Shown: positions 7,494 to 16,882, numbered from the stretch's first letter. The stretch: 25,203 nucleotides of DNA from Prevotella sp. (GCA_022732315.1 JAIJUV010000019.1:1-25203); one strand, 5' to 3'. The notes: generated from the letters alone by a model not told the origin. Translations and numbers: made by a program.

Positions 7494-8366
7494 TTATTTC
7501 TTTACGACAATCGTCTTAATCTCCACCTGCATATCCTTGTCGGCTGTGCGGTTCTTGGAGAGCCATTTCTGGAAATCATCATACTTCAATTCTCTTGGCA
7601 ATCCTTCCACGGCATTATCTATCGCCTTGATAAAAGGATTAGGAGAGCTGATAATGTAGATATAATTCGTTTCAGACGCCTTATCGCAGGTCATGGTATA
7701 TTCATCAACATCAGAAGAATTAAACAGCGGCTGAGCCGTTTTCTGGTTGAAGAATACGTAACGGGTGTTGGCATCTACCTCCACCTTTCCATCTTTTGAT
7801 GATTGGTATGGCAGCAGGCAATAGGCATTCTTGTTGTCATCTATCAGATAGACGGCGAGATAGCCCTTGGTAGCACTCTGGTAAGCCAGATAGAGATCAT
7901 CTCCGCTCTTGAAGTTTTCACCTTCGTTACGGTCTTCTATGCCGTTGCAGAGAATCTTTGCCACATAGTTGTTTTGCTTTGCCACAATGGCACGTGCCTT
8001 GCCGGTTACAGAGCATTTCACTACCAGCATACCTTGCTCGTAGCTTATCTCGTACTTGGGTTCACCGATGGTTTCGAGCCATTCTCCCTTTACGTCGCTG
8101 CTGCTCAGCGAGGTGAAGTCGGTATGGGTAGAGCCATTGGTGTTGTTCATCAAGGTGGCATTATGTTGTGCCACCACGGTGCCGAATTCATCGCCCAGTG
8201 CCTGAATCTGCGCACGGCTCAATGCCGTTTGTCTGGCTTGCTCTATAGAGACGTTTTCAGGTGCGTGGTAGATGTACTCGCCATGCACCTTTTTAGTCTT
8301 CTGGGCATAGCCGGATGAAGCCACGCCCAGGAGCATCCATATCATCAAGAAAATATAATGTCTCAT
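7494..8366 (-). CDS. exported DUF4384-like protein of the caspase cassette
   Basis: This 290-residue protein has a signal peptide ending SGYAQ near residue 22. The first half (about 35-125) contains 'SIEQARQTALSRAQIQAL', the type of helix found in LPP20/FlgT-N-like envelope domains. From about residue 150, 'FKSGDDLYLAYQSATKGYL' followed by 'AVYLIDDNKNAYCLLP' matches the DUF4384 pattern. DUF4384 is known fused behind peptidase C14 domains in other bacteria, so its position 41 bases downstream of a caspase gene is meaningful. It is the last gene of the cassette, ending at the shared terminator. I infer that it acts with the caspase outside the cytoplasm; its biochemical role is unknown. Confidence 0.8.
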   Translation of the reverse strand: MRHYIFLMIWMLLGVASSGYAQKTKKVHGEYIYHAPENVSIEQARQTALSRAQIQALGDEFGTVVAQHNATLMNNTNGSTHTDFTSLSSSDVKGEWLETIGEPKYEISYEQGMLVVKCSVTGKARAIVAKQNNYVAKILCNGIEDRNEGENFKSGDDLYLAYQSATKGYLAVYLIDDNKNAYCLLPYQSSKDGKVEVDANTRYVFFNQKTAQPLFNSSDVDEYTMTCDKASETNYIYIISSPNPFIKAIDNAVEGLPRELKYDDFQKWLSKNRTADKDMQVEIKTIVVKK

Positions 8367-8407
8367 AATTGCTGATTTTAGATATTATCTGCTATGATTA
8401 CCTGTCA

Positions 8408-10963
8408 CTATTTCTTCAGAGTCATCTCTTTCCATCCTGTAGCAATCCAGGTAGAAGGAGTAGCTGTTGGGGTTTGCACCTTGCGGTTGATAACCACCGA
8501 TTGCTGCTTCACATTCTCCGAGATATAGTCGCTCAGTTCGCCGAGGTTCACATCTCCCTTGCTCTCCTGCAGTTTCTTCAGGAGATAGTAGGTGAAGAGG
8601 CCATGTCCCTTGGCTGAATATGGAAAGGCGGTCTCGTCGCCTGATGCAGCACTGAATACCACCATGTTGCCACGAGGGTCTTCCTGCTTTGCCTTCAGGG
8701 CTACACCACGGGCTGAAGCCAGCATGCCTTCCTCGCGCTTGGAACCGCTGAAGCAGGCATCGAGGAATACCACGATTTCCTTAGCCTTGGTTGAGCCTAA
8801 CTCTGTATAGAGCTTGTTGAGTGAGTAGCAGCCTTCTGTCTGTGTGCCATCGGCATCGGTAGGCAGCAGGTATGCATCCTTGGTTGCCTCGTTTGGAATA
8901 CCATGTCCGGCATAGTAGAACACGATGTTGATGTCGCCATTGAAGGCGCTTGCGATGTTCTTGATGTCACGGATGGCGCGGAGCATGGTTCCGTAAGAGG
9001 CATCGGCATAGTAGCGCACATTTTCGGCAGGCATTCCCAACGTCTTCTCGCAATACTTGGAGAAGGCAAGACCATCGTTCAGTGCCAATGGTACGCCGGC
9101 TACGTTGGTGTAGTTCTGGTTGGCGATAACTACGGCAAAGGTCTTGTTGTTGGTTGTAGGATTCTCTGGAATGTTCTCATCCACATCCGATGTTCCCAAC
9201 TTCACGTTCTGCTGCTGTATGGTCTGCTTGTTGGCATTATTGGTATTGGCTGCCAGCATTCCTGCATTGATAGGGTCGAAGTGTACCTCTACGTTGGTAG
9301 CTGTGTAGTTGAGCGCAGCTGCGTTATCGTAGTGATATTCCTTGCCCGATGGGGTGATGATGGTGAGCTGGGCGAGTGCCAGGTGGTCCTTGTCGATGAA
9401 GTACTTAGGATTCTTAAACTGCATTCCGTTCCAGTTGGAAGCGAAGATGCGTGCCTCGTTGTTGCTTCTTGGCACCGGAACCACCATTTCACCAACGTCT
9501 GGTGATGTTACCAGGAACACTTCGTGATCTGCATCGTATGGCTTCAATTCCAGATGGCGCAGGTTCACTCTCGATTCATACTTGCTGATGTATTCCTGCT
9601 GAGCCAGTTTCTGCATCTCCTGAATCTTGGCGTCGCGGTTCTTTTCGGTCATGCGGGCACGATATTCATCCAGGGTTTCGTAGCTGTCTTTCTGCTGCCA
9701 CTTGTCGATGCGGTTCTCGATGAATGGAATGGCGAATGCTGAATATGCTGGGATTCCCTTTTCTTCTTCTTTGGCCTGTGAGTCGCCGTCTATGCTCTGT
9801 TGCTGTGTGGCAACGGCAGCGATGGATGGTTTCACTTCGCCATTGAACTCTATGAGTTGAGGGATGAAGTTTGATTCAATCTTGCCTCCACCCAATGATG
9901 CCAACTTGTTGTTGATGATATTGAAGTTTTCCTTGTCGCCGATGCAGTTGTATGCCACGGCGAGTGCCTGGGTATATTTCAGCGACAGCGGGTCGCTGAT
10001 GATGATATTCTTGAGATGGCCCACGGCATAGGTGAAGTATTCCTTAGACGTTTCCTGCAAACTCTTGATATGTGGATCTTTCTCCTTCAACTCCAGGGTC
10101 TTGTTGTAGTTCTGTACACCAATGTTGTAGTTGTTGATGGCGAGATGTTTCAACACATCAAGTGCCTTTGGATGAACTACTTGCAGTTTCTTGTAGATAT
10201 CCAGTGCCTGTTCGAAGTTGTGTCCTTCTTCATAAAGCTTTCCTTGGATATTGAGCAGGGTTTCATCATCAGGACGAAGGGCAAGACCCTTGCCCACGAA
10301 CTTCTGCAGGTTGGCATTGTCCTTGTGGTCAATGCACAGGTTCACTGCCGACGATACGATGTCATAGTCGGTAGGATAGTTATCTGATGCCTGCTCCAAT
10401 GTGATGACGGCAAGCTGGTATTTGTTTGACTGGGCGCATGCCTTGATCAGGTTCATGAATACCGACTTGCGATACTTTTCGTCGCCTGAGCGGAGATAGG
10501 CTTGCAGATATGGTATGGCTTCCTCATACTGTCGGCGGTTTACCAGGTTGGCAGCTGCGAAGTATGAGAGCTGTGAATATGCGTTTTGAGTAGTGTATCC
10601 CCCATCGGCAAAGTCTGGCAAGCTGACTACATCTACGTAGGCACGCGCAAACTTGATGGCATTTCCCACGCTTTGGTTGTTGCTGTTGTAAGCAGCCGCA
10701 TTAGGCAGGAATGGGATGAGATTCTTCATGTTGTATATCGCCTGTGTATATTCGGCGCTAGTCTTCTCAGAGTGAGTGACTATGGCATAAGTTGCTGTAT
10801 AGCAACGGTAAAGTGCGTCGTACATCTGAGTCTTGTCGCCATCCTTGTTGGCTATCTGCACAAACTCTCTGTACGCCTCATTAGATTCAGTTATCGTCTG
10901 GGCAGCCAGTTTGCTGCCCGACGATAAGAGTAATATAGATATTGCAATAAATATTTTCTTCAT
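8408..10963 (-). CDS. exported TPR-caspase (peptidase C14 family)
   Basis: This 851-residue protein has a signal peptide ending LAAQ near residue 22. Residues about 30-360 form a helical TPR-like solenoid (for example 'YEEAIPYLQAYLRSGDEKY' and 'ALDIYKKLQVVHPKALDVL'). Residues about 418-547 are a domain shared with the upstream WD40 protein. A short low-complexity linker rich in N and Q follows, then a caspase domain (about 607-845) with the catalytic pair intact: H687 in YYAGHG and C737 in FLDACFSGS. Caspase-family peptidases usually cleave after basic or acidic residues; specificity cannot be read here. Because it is exported, its substrates should be envelope or external proteins and not cytoplasmic ones. 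The third gene of the cassette, it is 98 bases after the WD40 gene. Confidence 0.9.
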   Translation of the reverse strand: MKKIFIAISILLLSSGSKLAAQTITESNEAYREFVQIANKDGDKTQMYDALYRCYTATYAIVTHSEKTSAEYTQAIYNMKNLIPFLPNAAAYNSNNQSVGNAIKFARAYVDVVSLPDFADGGYTTQNAYSQLSYFAAANLVNRRQYEEAIPYLQAYLRSGDEKYRKSVFMNLIKACAQSNKYQLAVITLEQASDNYPTDYDIVSSAVNLCIDHKDNANLQKFVGKGLALRPDDETLLNIQGKLYEEGHNFEQALDIYKKLQVVHPKALDVLKHLAINNYNIGVQNYNKTLELKEKDPHIKSLQETSKEYFTYAVGHLKNIIISDPLSLKYTQALAVAYNCIGDKENFNIINNKLASLGGGKIESNFIPQLIEFNGEVKPSIAAVATQQQSIDGDSQAKEEEKGIPAYSAFAIPFIENRIDKWQQKDSYETLDEYRARMTEKNRDAKIQEMQKLAQQEYISKYESRVNLRHLELKPYDADHEVFLVTSPDVGEMVVPVPRSNNEARIFASNWNGMQFKNPKYFIDKDHLALAQLTIITPSGKEYHYDNAAALNYTATNVEVHFDPINAGMLAANTNNANKQTIQQQNVKLGTSDVDENIPENPTTNNKTFAVVIANQNYTNVAGVPLALNDGLAFSKYCEKTLGMPAENVRYYADASYGTMLRAIRDIKNIASAFNGDINIVFYYAGHGIPNEATKDAYLLPTDADGTQTEGCYSLNKLYTELGSTKAKEIVVFLDACFSGSKREEGMLASARGVALKAKQEDPRGNMVVFSAASGDETAFPYSAKGHGLFTYYLLKKLQESKGDVNLGELSDYISENVKQQSVVINRKVQTPTATPSTWIATGWKEMTLKK

Positions 10964-11061
10964 TATAATTATATAATATGTATAATATCATTAAGAATGC
11001 ATTAATTGCATTTTAATTAGGTTTCAACCCCATTCTTGGAAAATGGTTTATGGCAATAATC
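10964..11061 (-). other. AT-rich spacer within the caspase cassette
   Basis: This 98-base gap is the largest inside the cassette. It holds only weak hairpins: AATGCA/TGCATT around an AT loop, and CCATT/AATGG close to the WD40 stop. There is no TAnnTTTG box and no T-tailed stem, so read-through from the upstream genes is the simplest reading. Confidence 0.4.
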
Positions 11062-13131
11062 CTAGAATGCGTTGATGAAGGTGAACTTCACACCGATGCG
11101 GCGGTATTCGCCACCCTTGTTCTCTGAAACCTCAATGTAAGTGTCGTAGTCGGCTTTCATCTTCTGGAGTTCAGGAATGTTCTGCTCCATGTAGTTCTTC
11201 ACACCCATGGCACGTAAGTAGGCCAACTGCTCGTTCTGGCTGATACCGGTAGCCTTGGTCACGGTGATATTGCTCAACTCACCATTCTTGTGAACAGGCT
11301 CCTGGTCAAAGTCGCCGTAGCAGCCGTCGTATGCCACAGTGCGGCTGAATGGCAAGGCGTCAGCCATACCGGTAATCTGCACCTTCACCTGCTTTCCTGC
11401 TACCATATACTTGGAGAAGTCCTCTTCGAGAGCCTTCTTCACAATGGCGAGCATAGCCTGTGCGGCGTTAGATTCTTCTGCCTTGAATTTGCCTGGTGCA
11501 AAGTCATCCTTTGCAGAGAATGCCTCGTCAACAGTATAAGATACATCCACATCATAGTTGAAGATGTTCTTACCCGATGCATCTGTGCCGTTTACCACCT
11601 TGGTATGTACATCAATCTTGGTATGGTCGGAGATGACGTTCTGCTCCTGGGCGTTCTTCAAGATCTTGTTCTTGATTTCTTCCAGCTTCAGCTCTTCCAT
11701 CTTGGCACCTTGCAACTGCTCGAATGGAACGAAGTTATCGTCAGACTCCAAGAAAGCCAGCGACTTACGCTCGGTATTGTCGAACACGTACTTCTTTCCT
11801 GTCTTCTTGTTCACAACCTCGGTATAGACAAGCTCGAATTCGTCCTTATCATTCAAGCCGTACTTGGTGTTGGTGAATTCCAGGTTGCTTACGTCCATGC
11901 CTTCCAATTCGCTTGCAGGCACGGTCAGGTAAATGCTTGGCATGTTGTTGAAATCGAGGGTCAACATGTTCATGTCGGCGTTGTAGTTACCGAGTTTCAC
12001 GTCTGATGATGTCAACAGATTCTCAGCCATGTTGGTAGCAATTTCTGTCTCGAAGAGGCGCATCTGGTTGAGACGGGTCTGCTCGTTGACACGTACCTTG
12101 TAGTCGTCGAGCGACTCACCGTCCATCTGCTTCATCCACTCGTCCATGCGGCTGTTCAACTCATCCTTCAGTTTTTCCTGACGGTTAGGAGAGAGGAAGC
12201 CCACAGGGGTAAAAGTGATACCGTTGCTGGTGGCATAAACAAGATAGAACTCGTTCTTCACATTCTTTGTGAAGTTGATATACTTGATGCCGGCATCTTT
12301 GGCGTCAATATATTGGCGGTCATCGTCGTTGAGCAGGTTGAGGAGTGCCACGCGCTGTTCACCGGTAACGATAGCCAGGTATTTGTTCTCTGGGTGGAAG
12401 TAGCACTTTTCGGCGATGCCCATAGCATCAAAATGCTTGCTCACCTTGAAAGTCTTAGTATCATATACATCGCAGGTTCCATCTGCTGTGAGTACAGCCA
12501 TCTGCTTGCTGTTGGAAGAGAAGGCAATGTCCTTCAGTTCAGCCTTCAGGTCGATGGTGGTTCTCACGCTCTGGTTTTCCATGTTGATGACCTGTATCTT
12601 GTTTGCGGAGCTAGCTATGAGGAAGAATCCGTTAGGGCTTGCATCAAGGCGAGATGCTGTCTCGTTTACATCGAAGTTCTTAACCTCCTGTGTCTTGCGG
12701 GTGGTGTAGATATGAATCTTCTTGTCAGATCCCATCACATAGAGGAATTTGGCATCTGGAGAATAGCAGATGGCAAGCGGTTTGAACAACTTGGTGGTAC
12801 CTACTTTTCCCTGTCTTGTATCCTTATAGATGAGGCTGTATACATCTACGCTGTTCTTATCTTTCTTGTTGTCGATGAAGGCGTAAGATGTGCCTGAAGG
12901 ATTGATGCGAAGTGAGCTGATCTTATTACCGGCAAACATAGGGTAGTTACGCATGTTGAAGATTTCTCCACCATGGTAATAGTAGTAGCCGCTATAATAG
13001 TTGGCAAAACCGTCGGCTGTATTGCTTAATTTTATTTTTGTATCATGGGGTTTAGGAGTCTCGGCCTCCTGTGCAGAGAGGCCGAGTGTACATCCTAACA
13101 ACCATGCTATTGCAAATGTTGTTTTTTTCAT
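11062..13131 (-). CDS. exported WD40-like propeller protein with OmpA-like C-terminus
   Basis: This 689-residue protein has a signal peptide ending LSAQ near residue 21. Residues about 65-310 contain repeated four-strand blades such as 'PLAICYSPDAKFLYVMGSDK', 'SRLDASPNGFFLIASS' and 'DIAFSSNSKQMAVLTADG', typical of WD40/YVTN propellers. Residues about 328-452 are homologous to a domain in the neighbouring caspase. The end (about 580-685) resembles an OmpA-like peptidoglycan-binding fold: ITGMAD (D591) stands for the usual GHTD, and NEQLAYLRAMGVKNYME stands for the LSxxRAxxVxxYL helix. It may anchor the system at the cell wall and sense or bind protein through the propeller. It starts 7 bases after the LPP20-like gene. 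Confidence 0.8.
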   Translation of the reverse strand: MKKTTFAIAWLLGCTLGLSAQEAETPKPHDTKIKLSNTADGFANYYSGYYYYHGGEIFNMRNYPMFAGNKISSLRINPSGTSYAFIDNKKDKNSVDVYSLIYKDTRQGKVGTTKLFKPLAICYSPDAKFLYVMGSDKKIHIYTTRKTQEVKNFDVNETASRLDASPNGFFLIASSANKIQVINMENQSVRTTIDLKAELKDIAFSSNSKQMAVLTADGTCDVYDTKTFKVSKHFDAMGIAEKCYFHPENKYLAIVTGEQRVALLNLLNDDDRQYIDAKDAGIKYINFTKNVKNEFYLVYATSNGITFTPVGFLSPNRQEKLKDELNSRMDEWMKQMDGESLDDYKVRVNEQTRLNQMRLFETEIATNMAENLLTSSDVKLGNYNADMNMLTLDFNNMPSIYLTVPASELEGMDVSNLEFTNTKYGLNDKDEFELVYTEVVNKKTGKKYVFDNTERKSLAFLESDDNFVPFEQLQGAKMEELKLEEIKNKILKNAQEQNVISDHTKIDVHTKVVNGTDASGKNIFNYDVDVSYTVDEAFSAKDDFAPGKFKAEESNAAQAMLAIVKKALEEDFSKYMVAGKQVKVQITGMADALPFSRTVAYDGCYGDFDQEPVHKNGELSNITVTKATGISQNEQLAYLRAMGVKNYMEQNIPELQKMKADYDTYIEVSENKGGEYRRIGVKFTFINAF

Positions 13132-13138
13132 TATCTAC

Positions 13139-13825
13139 TTATTTTGTTCCCAAAACGTTATCAAGTTTCTTGTGCAGCTCGCTGCTCTCGTTTTCGAGGC
13201 TCTGGCGGATAGCCTGCTTAGCTGCAGCCTTAGCCATCTCTCCGTTGTAAGCGATGCGTACCAGCACCTCCTTGTTCTTGTTCTTCAAGGTGCGGAAGCA
13301 CTCTACCACGGTGATGGTTCTACCGATGCTCTGTACGATGAGGCTCTTGCTGGCCATGATACTCTTGGTCACGGTAACAGCTTCTTCCATAGCGAGCTGC
13401 TGTGTGGCAACAGAGTTGTCTACGAGAGCTGAAACCTCTGTCTGAATCTGTGCAGCCAGGTTCTGCTTAGCCAATTCTGTGGCCTGCATCTTGGCACCAT
13501 CATAGTTCTCGCCAATGCTCATTGCCTCGCCCATCAGGTACTTTGGGTACATAGACTCATCATACTCCATCTGCATGAGGTATGACTTGTCGAGCTGCTT
13601 CTCCAATGGGAGTGCTCCTGGAGCTGATTGCCAACCTTCCTTCTTCAATTTCTTAGCCTCTTTCTGTGCGGCTTTTGTTGCCTTTGCGTTAAGTTCAGCC
13701 TTAGATGCCTTTACAAGTTCTTTACGCTCTTTAAGTAAGTCCTTAGTGCTCTGTGCTTGAGCAGATACACTGATAGGTGCTGCCATGAGGCAAAGCAAAC
13801 CTACTGAGAAAAATAGATGTTTCAT
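13139..13825 (-). CDS. exported LPP20-like protein, first gene of the caspase cassette
   Basis: The ATG at 13825 gives 228 residues beginning with a signal peptide that ends SVSAQ near residue 23. Longer in-frame reading to 14008 crosses the promoter and is discarded. A basic coiled-coil-like segment rich in K, A and E follows (about 27-65). Then comes an LPP20-like core, 'GEAMSIGENYDGAKMQATEL' with 'AKQNLAAQIQTEVSALVDNS', where helix repeats precede a short strand region 'NKNKEVLVRIAYNGEMAKAA'. No lipobox cysteine is present, so it is probably periplasmic and not lipidated. Function unknown; its place at the head of the unit, 7 bases from the WD40 gene, ties it to the cassette. Confidence 0.75.
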   Translation of the reverse strand: MKHLFFSVGLLCLMAAPISVSAQAQSTKDLLKERKELVKASKAELNAKATKAAQKEAKKLKKEGWQSAPGALPLEKQLDKSYLMQMEYDESMYPKYLMGEAMSIGENYDGAKMQATELAKQNLAAQIQTEVSALVDNSVATQQLAMEEAVTVTKSIMASKSLIVQSIGRTITVVECFRTLKNKNKEVLVRIAYNGEMAKAAAKQAIRQSLENESSELHKKLDNVLGTK

Positions 13826-13868
13826 AAGCTTGAAATTTATCATTATTATTATATTACTTTCTGTCCAA

Positions 13869-13936
13869 AGGCAGAGAATATGAATCTGGTATACTTGATG
13901 TATTGAGGTCCTTTTTTCTCTTTGATGCCTCTGCCT
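13869..13936 (-). other. leader of the caspase cassette with an inverted repeat
   Basis: The predicted leader is about 120 bases. It holds the 8-bp inverted repeat AGGCAGAG (13869-13876) and CTCTGCCT (13929-13936), which would close a loop of about 52 bases before the LPP20-like start. There is no evidence that it is regulatory beyond the pairing itself. Confidence 0.3.
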
Positions 13937-13951
13937 GATAGATTCTTGCGA

Positions 13952-13959
13952 CAAATTTA
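13952..13959 (-). promoter_or_regulatory. -7 promoter box for the caspase cassette
   Basis: The minus strand reads TAAATTTG, an exact TAnnTTTG match, directly downstream of the polA terminator. It is the only good match upstream of the four genes. No TTTG is found at the right distance, so only the -7 half is supported. Confidence 0.5.
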
Positions 13960-13992
13960 CAAAAAAAATAAGAAAGGAGGAACCTTTTACGT

Positions 13993-14040
13993 AAAAAAAT
14001 GCTGCCAAAGGATAAAAAATATACCTTTTGCAGCATTTTT
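13993..14040 (-). terminator. intrinsic terminator after polA
   Basis: A 17-bp stem with one mismatch (13995-14011 with 14024-14040) has a 12-base AT loop. On the minus strand it is followed by a T run at 13999-13993. It lies 19 bases past the polA stop. Confidence 0.88.
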
Positions 14041-14059
14041 GTGTTTATTTTGTATTAAA

Positions 14060-16831
14060 TTAATGCGCTTCAAGCCAGTTTTTGCCCCAACCGGCATCTG
14101 CCACCAGTGGCACGCTGAGCTTGTAGGCATTCTGCATTTCTTCTACCACAATTTTCTCCACCTGTTCTTTCTCTTCTGGATAGACGGAGAAGTTGAGCTC
14201 GTCGTGCACCTGAATGATCATCTTGCTCTTGATGCCTTCTTTTCTGAAGCGGTTGAAGATGCGTACCATCGCCACCTTGATGATGTCGGCCTCAGAACCC
14301 TGGATAGGGGCATTGATGGCATTGCGCTCGGCGAATCCTCTCACGGTGCCGTTCTTGCTGTTGATATCCGGCAGATAGCGACGGCGGTGGAAGAGGGTTT
14401 CGGCGTATCCCTTGGCTCTTGCCATCTCCTTCGACTTTTCCATATAAGCCTGAACGCCAGGGAAGGTGCGGAAGTAATCTTCTATGATTTGCTTCGCCTC
14501 CTTGTTCTCGATGTTCATGCGTTGGGCAAGACCGAAGGTGGTGATGCCGTAGATGATACCGAAGTTGGCGGTCTTTGCCTTCTTTCTCTGGGCATCGGTC
14601 ACGTCCTTGATGTCTTCGTGCCAGATCTTGGCTGCTGTGGCGGCGTGGATATCCGAACCTTCGCGGAATGCCTCTACCATGTTGGCATCTTCACTCAGAT
14701 GTGCCATGATGCGAAGCTCTATCTGTGAGTAATCCGCAGAAAAGAATAGACATCCTGGCTCTGGGATGAAACATCTTCTTATCTCCTTGCCATCGTCATC
14801 TCTCACAGGTATGTTCTGCAGGTTCGGATCGCTTGAAGAGAGACGGCCTGTGGCTGTGATGGCTTGGTTGAACGATGCGTGAATATGACCGGTTCGAGGG
14901 TTGATAAGCTTTGGAAGAGCATCGATATAGGTGCCAAGAAGCTTCTTCAATCCTCTGTAGTTCAATATCTCATCGATGATAGGACTCTTGCTGCGCAACT
15001 GCTGCAAAACCTCTTCGCTGGTTACATACTGTCCCGTCTTCGTCTTCTTCGGCTTTTCCACAATCTTCATCTTTTCGAAGAGAATTTCTCCTACTTGTCG
15101 AGGAGAAGAGATGTTGAAAGATTCGCCTGCCAACTCATAGATATGATGTTCGATTTCTGTAAGACGATTGGTAAGATTATTGGAAGTATCCTTCAATGTT
15201 TCTGTATCAATGCACACGCCATTCATCTCCATGTGGGCAAGTACAGGCACCAATGGCATCTCTACATTCCAGAACAGATCCTCGCATTCTATCTCCTTGA
15301 GCTTTGGTTCGAGCACATTCTTCAATCTCAATGTGATGTCGGCATCCTCGGCTGCATACTCGTAAACTTCAGATGGGGCAAGGTCGCGCATCGACTTCTG
15401 GTTCTTGCCCTTCGGGCCTATCAGCTCTTCGATGTGAACAGTCTGGTAGTTGAGGAAGACTTCGGCGAGATAGTCCATGTTGTGATAAAGCTCTGGCTGG
15501 ATGATGTAGTGGGCGAGCATTGTATCAAACATCTTTCCCTGTATCTCTACTCCGTAGTTCATCAACACCTCGTAATCGTACTTGATGTTTTGTCCCACTT
15601 TCAGGATTTCAGGGTTCTCGTAGAGCGGTTTAAATATGTTTACGAATTTTAAGGCTTCTTCACGATTTGCTGGAATTGCTACGTAGAATGCCTCTTTCTC
15701 CTCAACGGCAAAGCTCAAACCTACCAATTCTGCATCGATGGCAGAGGTAGAAGTGGTCTCTGTATCTAAACAGAGAATTTTCTTTGTAATTAAATAATCA
15801 TAAAGATTGCGTGCATCTTCTTCTGTTTCAACGAGTTTGTATGTATGAGAAGTTGTTTTAATGGTCTCAAAACTCGTGTTTTTTTGCTCTTCCTGCCCAT
15901 CGCTTGGCTGTGCGCCAAATAAATCGAGCTCTCCTGTAGGGTTTGTTTGCACCTTTTGAGGTTTTTTAAGAACTCGCTTGGCGAACGACTTAAACTCCAG
16001 TTCGGTGAAGATTTCGTCTAGTTTGGCGTTGTCTGGCTCAGTCAACTTCAAGTCGTCCATCTTCAAATCCACAGGAACATCGGTTCTGATGGTTGCCAGG
16101 AATTTCGACATCTTGATATCTTCCACGGCACCTTCTACCTTTTCGCGAAGTTTGCCTTTCACTTTTGATGAGTTCTCAATCAATCCCTCAACACTTCCAA
16201 ACTCGCTAATCAGTTTGATGGCAGTTTTCTCTCCAACGCCTGGACAGCCAGGGAAGTTGTCGGCAGAGTCACCCATCAGCGCCAAGAGGTCGATGACCTG
16301 GAGTGGGGAAGCGATGCTGTATTTTTCTTCAATCTCTTCAACTCCGAGTTTTTCGTACCCACCCCCATGGCGAGGTCGGAACATGAAAACATTGTCACGA
16401 ACCAGCTGCGCATAATCTTTGTCTGGTGTGAGCATGTAGGTTTCGATACCCTTTTCTCCAGCTTTCAAGGCAACGGTTCCGATGATGTCATCTGCCTCGA
16501 AACCATCTACCTGAAGGATGGGAATATGGTATGCTTCGAGTATACTTTTGATGATAGGCACCGAGAGTTTGATGTCTTCAGGAGTCTCTTCTCGCTGAGC
16601 TTTGTAAGCAGGAAAAGCCTCATGGCGAAAGGTTTTACCATGGTCGAAAGCCACCGCGATATGGGTTGGCTTCTCCTTGGTAAGTATCTCGTTAAGGGTA
16701 TTGCAGAAACCCATGACACATGAAGTATTAAGACCCTTCGAATTGATTCGAGGGGCTTTCATAAAGGCGTAATACGACCTATAAATGAGCGCATAAGCGT
16801 CTAAAAGGAACAATTTATCCATAATATTCAT
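14060..16831 (-). CDS. polA: DNA polymerase I
   Basis: This 923-residue enzyme fills gaps and removes RNA primers during replication and repair. The N-terminal 5'-nuclease (about 1-290) has FLLDAYALIYRSYYAF, GFEADDIIGT and the GDSADNFPGCPGVGEKTA helix-hairpin region. The proofreading exonuclease (about 325-510) keeps its acidic residues: D356 and E358 in LDTET, D419 in NIKYDY and D498 in EDADITLRL, so it should be active. The polymerase has TATGRLSSSDPNLQNIPVR, motif A with D700 (SADYSQIELR), motif B KTANFGIIYG and motif C VHDE (D877). The ATG at 16822 (MDKLFLLDAY) is an equally good start, three codons downstream; neither has a Shine-Dalgarno. It is single, with its own terminator. Confidence 0.97.
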   Translation of the reverse strand: MNIMDKLFLLDAYALIYRSYYAFMKAPRINSKGLNTSCVMGFCNTLNEILTKEKPTHIAVAFDHGKTFRHEAFPAYKAQREETPEDIKLSVPIIKSILEAYHIPILQVDGFEADDIIGTVALKAGEKGIETYMLTPDKDYAQLVRDNVFMFRPRHGGGYEKLGVEEIEEKYSIASPLQVIDLLALMGDSADNFPGCPGVGEKTAIKLISEFGSVEGLIENSSKVKGKLREKVEGAVEDIKMSKFLATIRTDVPVDLKMDDLKLTEPDNAKLDEIFTELEFKSFAKRVLKKPQKVQTNPTGELDLFGAQPSDGQEEQKNTSFETIKTTSHTYKLVETEEDARNLYDYLITKKILCLDTETTSTSAIDAELVGLSFAVEEKEAFYVAIPANREEALKFVNIFKPLYENPEILKVGQNIKYDYEVLMNYGVEIQGKMFDTMLAHYIIQPELYHNMDYLAEVFLNYQTVHIEELIGPKGKNQKSMRDLAPSEVYEYAAEDADITLRLKNVLEPKLKEIECEDLFWNVEMPLVPVLAHMEMNGVCIDTETLKDTSNNLTNRLTEIEHHIYELAGESFNISSPRQVGEILFEKMKIVEKPKKTKTGQYVTSEEVLQQLRSKSPIIDEILNYRGLKKLLGTYIDALPKLINPRTGHIHASFNQAITATGRLSSSDPNLQNIPVRDDDGKEIRRCFIPEPGCLFFSADYSQIELRIMAHLSEDANMVEAFREGSDIHAATAAKIWHEDIKDVTDAQRKKAKTANFGIIYGITTFGLAQRMNIENKEAKQIIEDYFRTFPGVQAYMEKSKEMARAKGYAETLFHRRRYLPDINSKNGTVRGFAERNAINAPIQGSEADIIKVAMVRIFNRFRKEGIKSKMIIQVHDELNFSVYPEEKEQVEKIVVEEMQNAYKLSVPLVADAGWGKNWLEAH

Positions 16832-16882
16832 TTTTATGGTGTAAAATTACTAAAAAAATGCGATATTTCACGAATAATTCAT

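Noticed and set aside
10964..11061. Separate promoter for the caspase gene in the 98-base gap
   Set aside because: No TAnnTTTG match and no terminator for the WD40 gene; only AT-rich sequence and weak hairpins.
13826..14008. N-terminal extension of the LPP20-like protein
   Set aside because: It crosses the predicted promoter and the polA terminator region, and the signal peptide begins only at the ATG at 13825.
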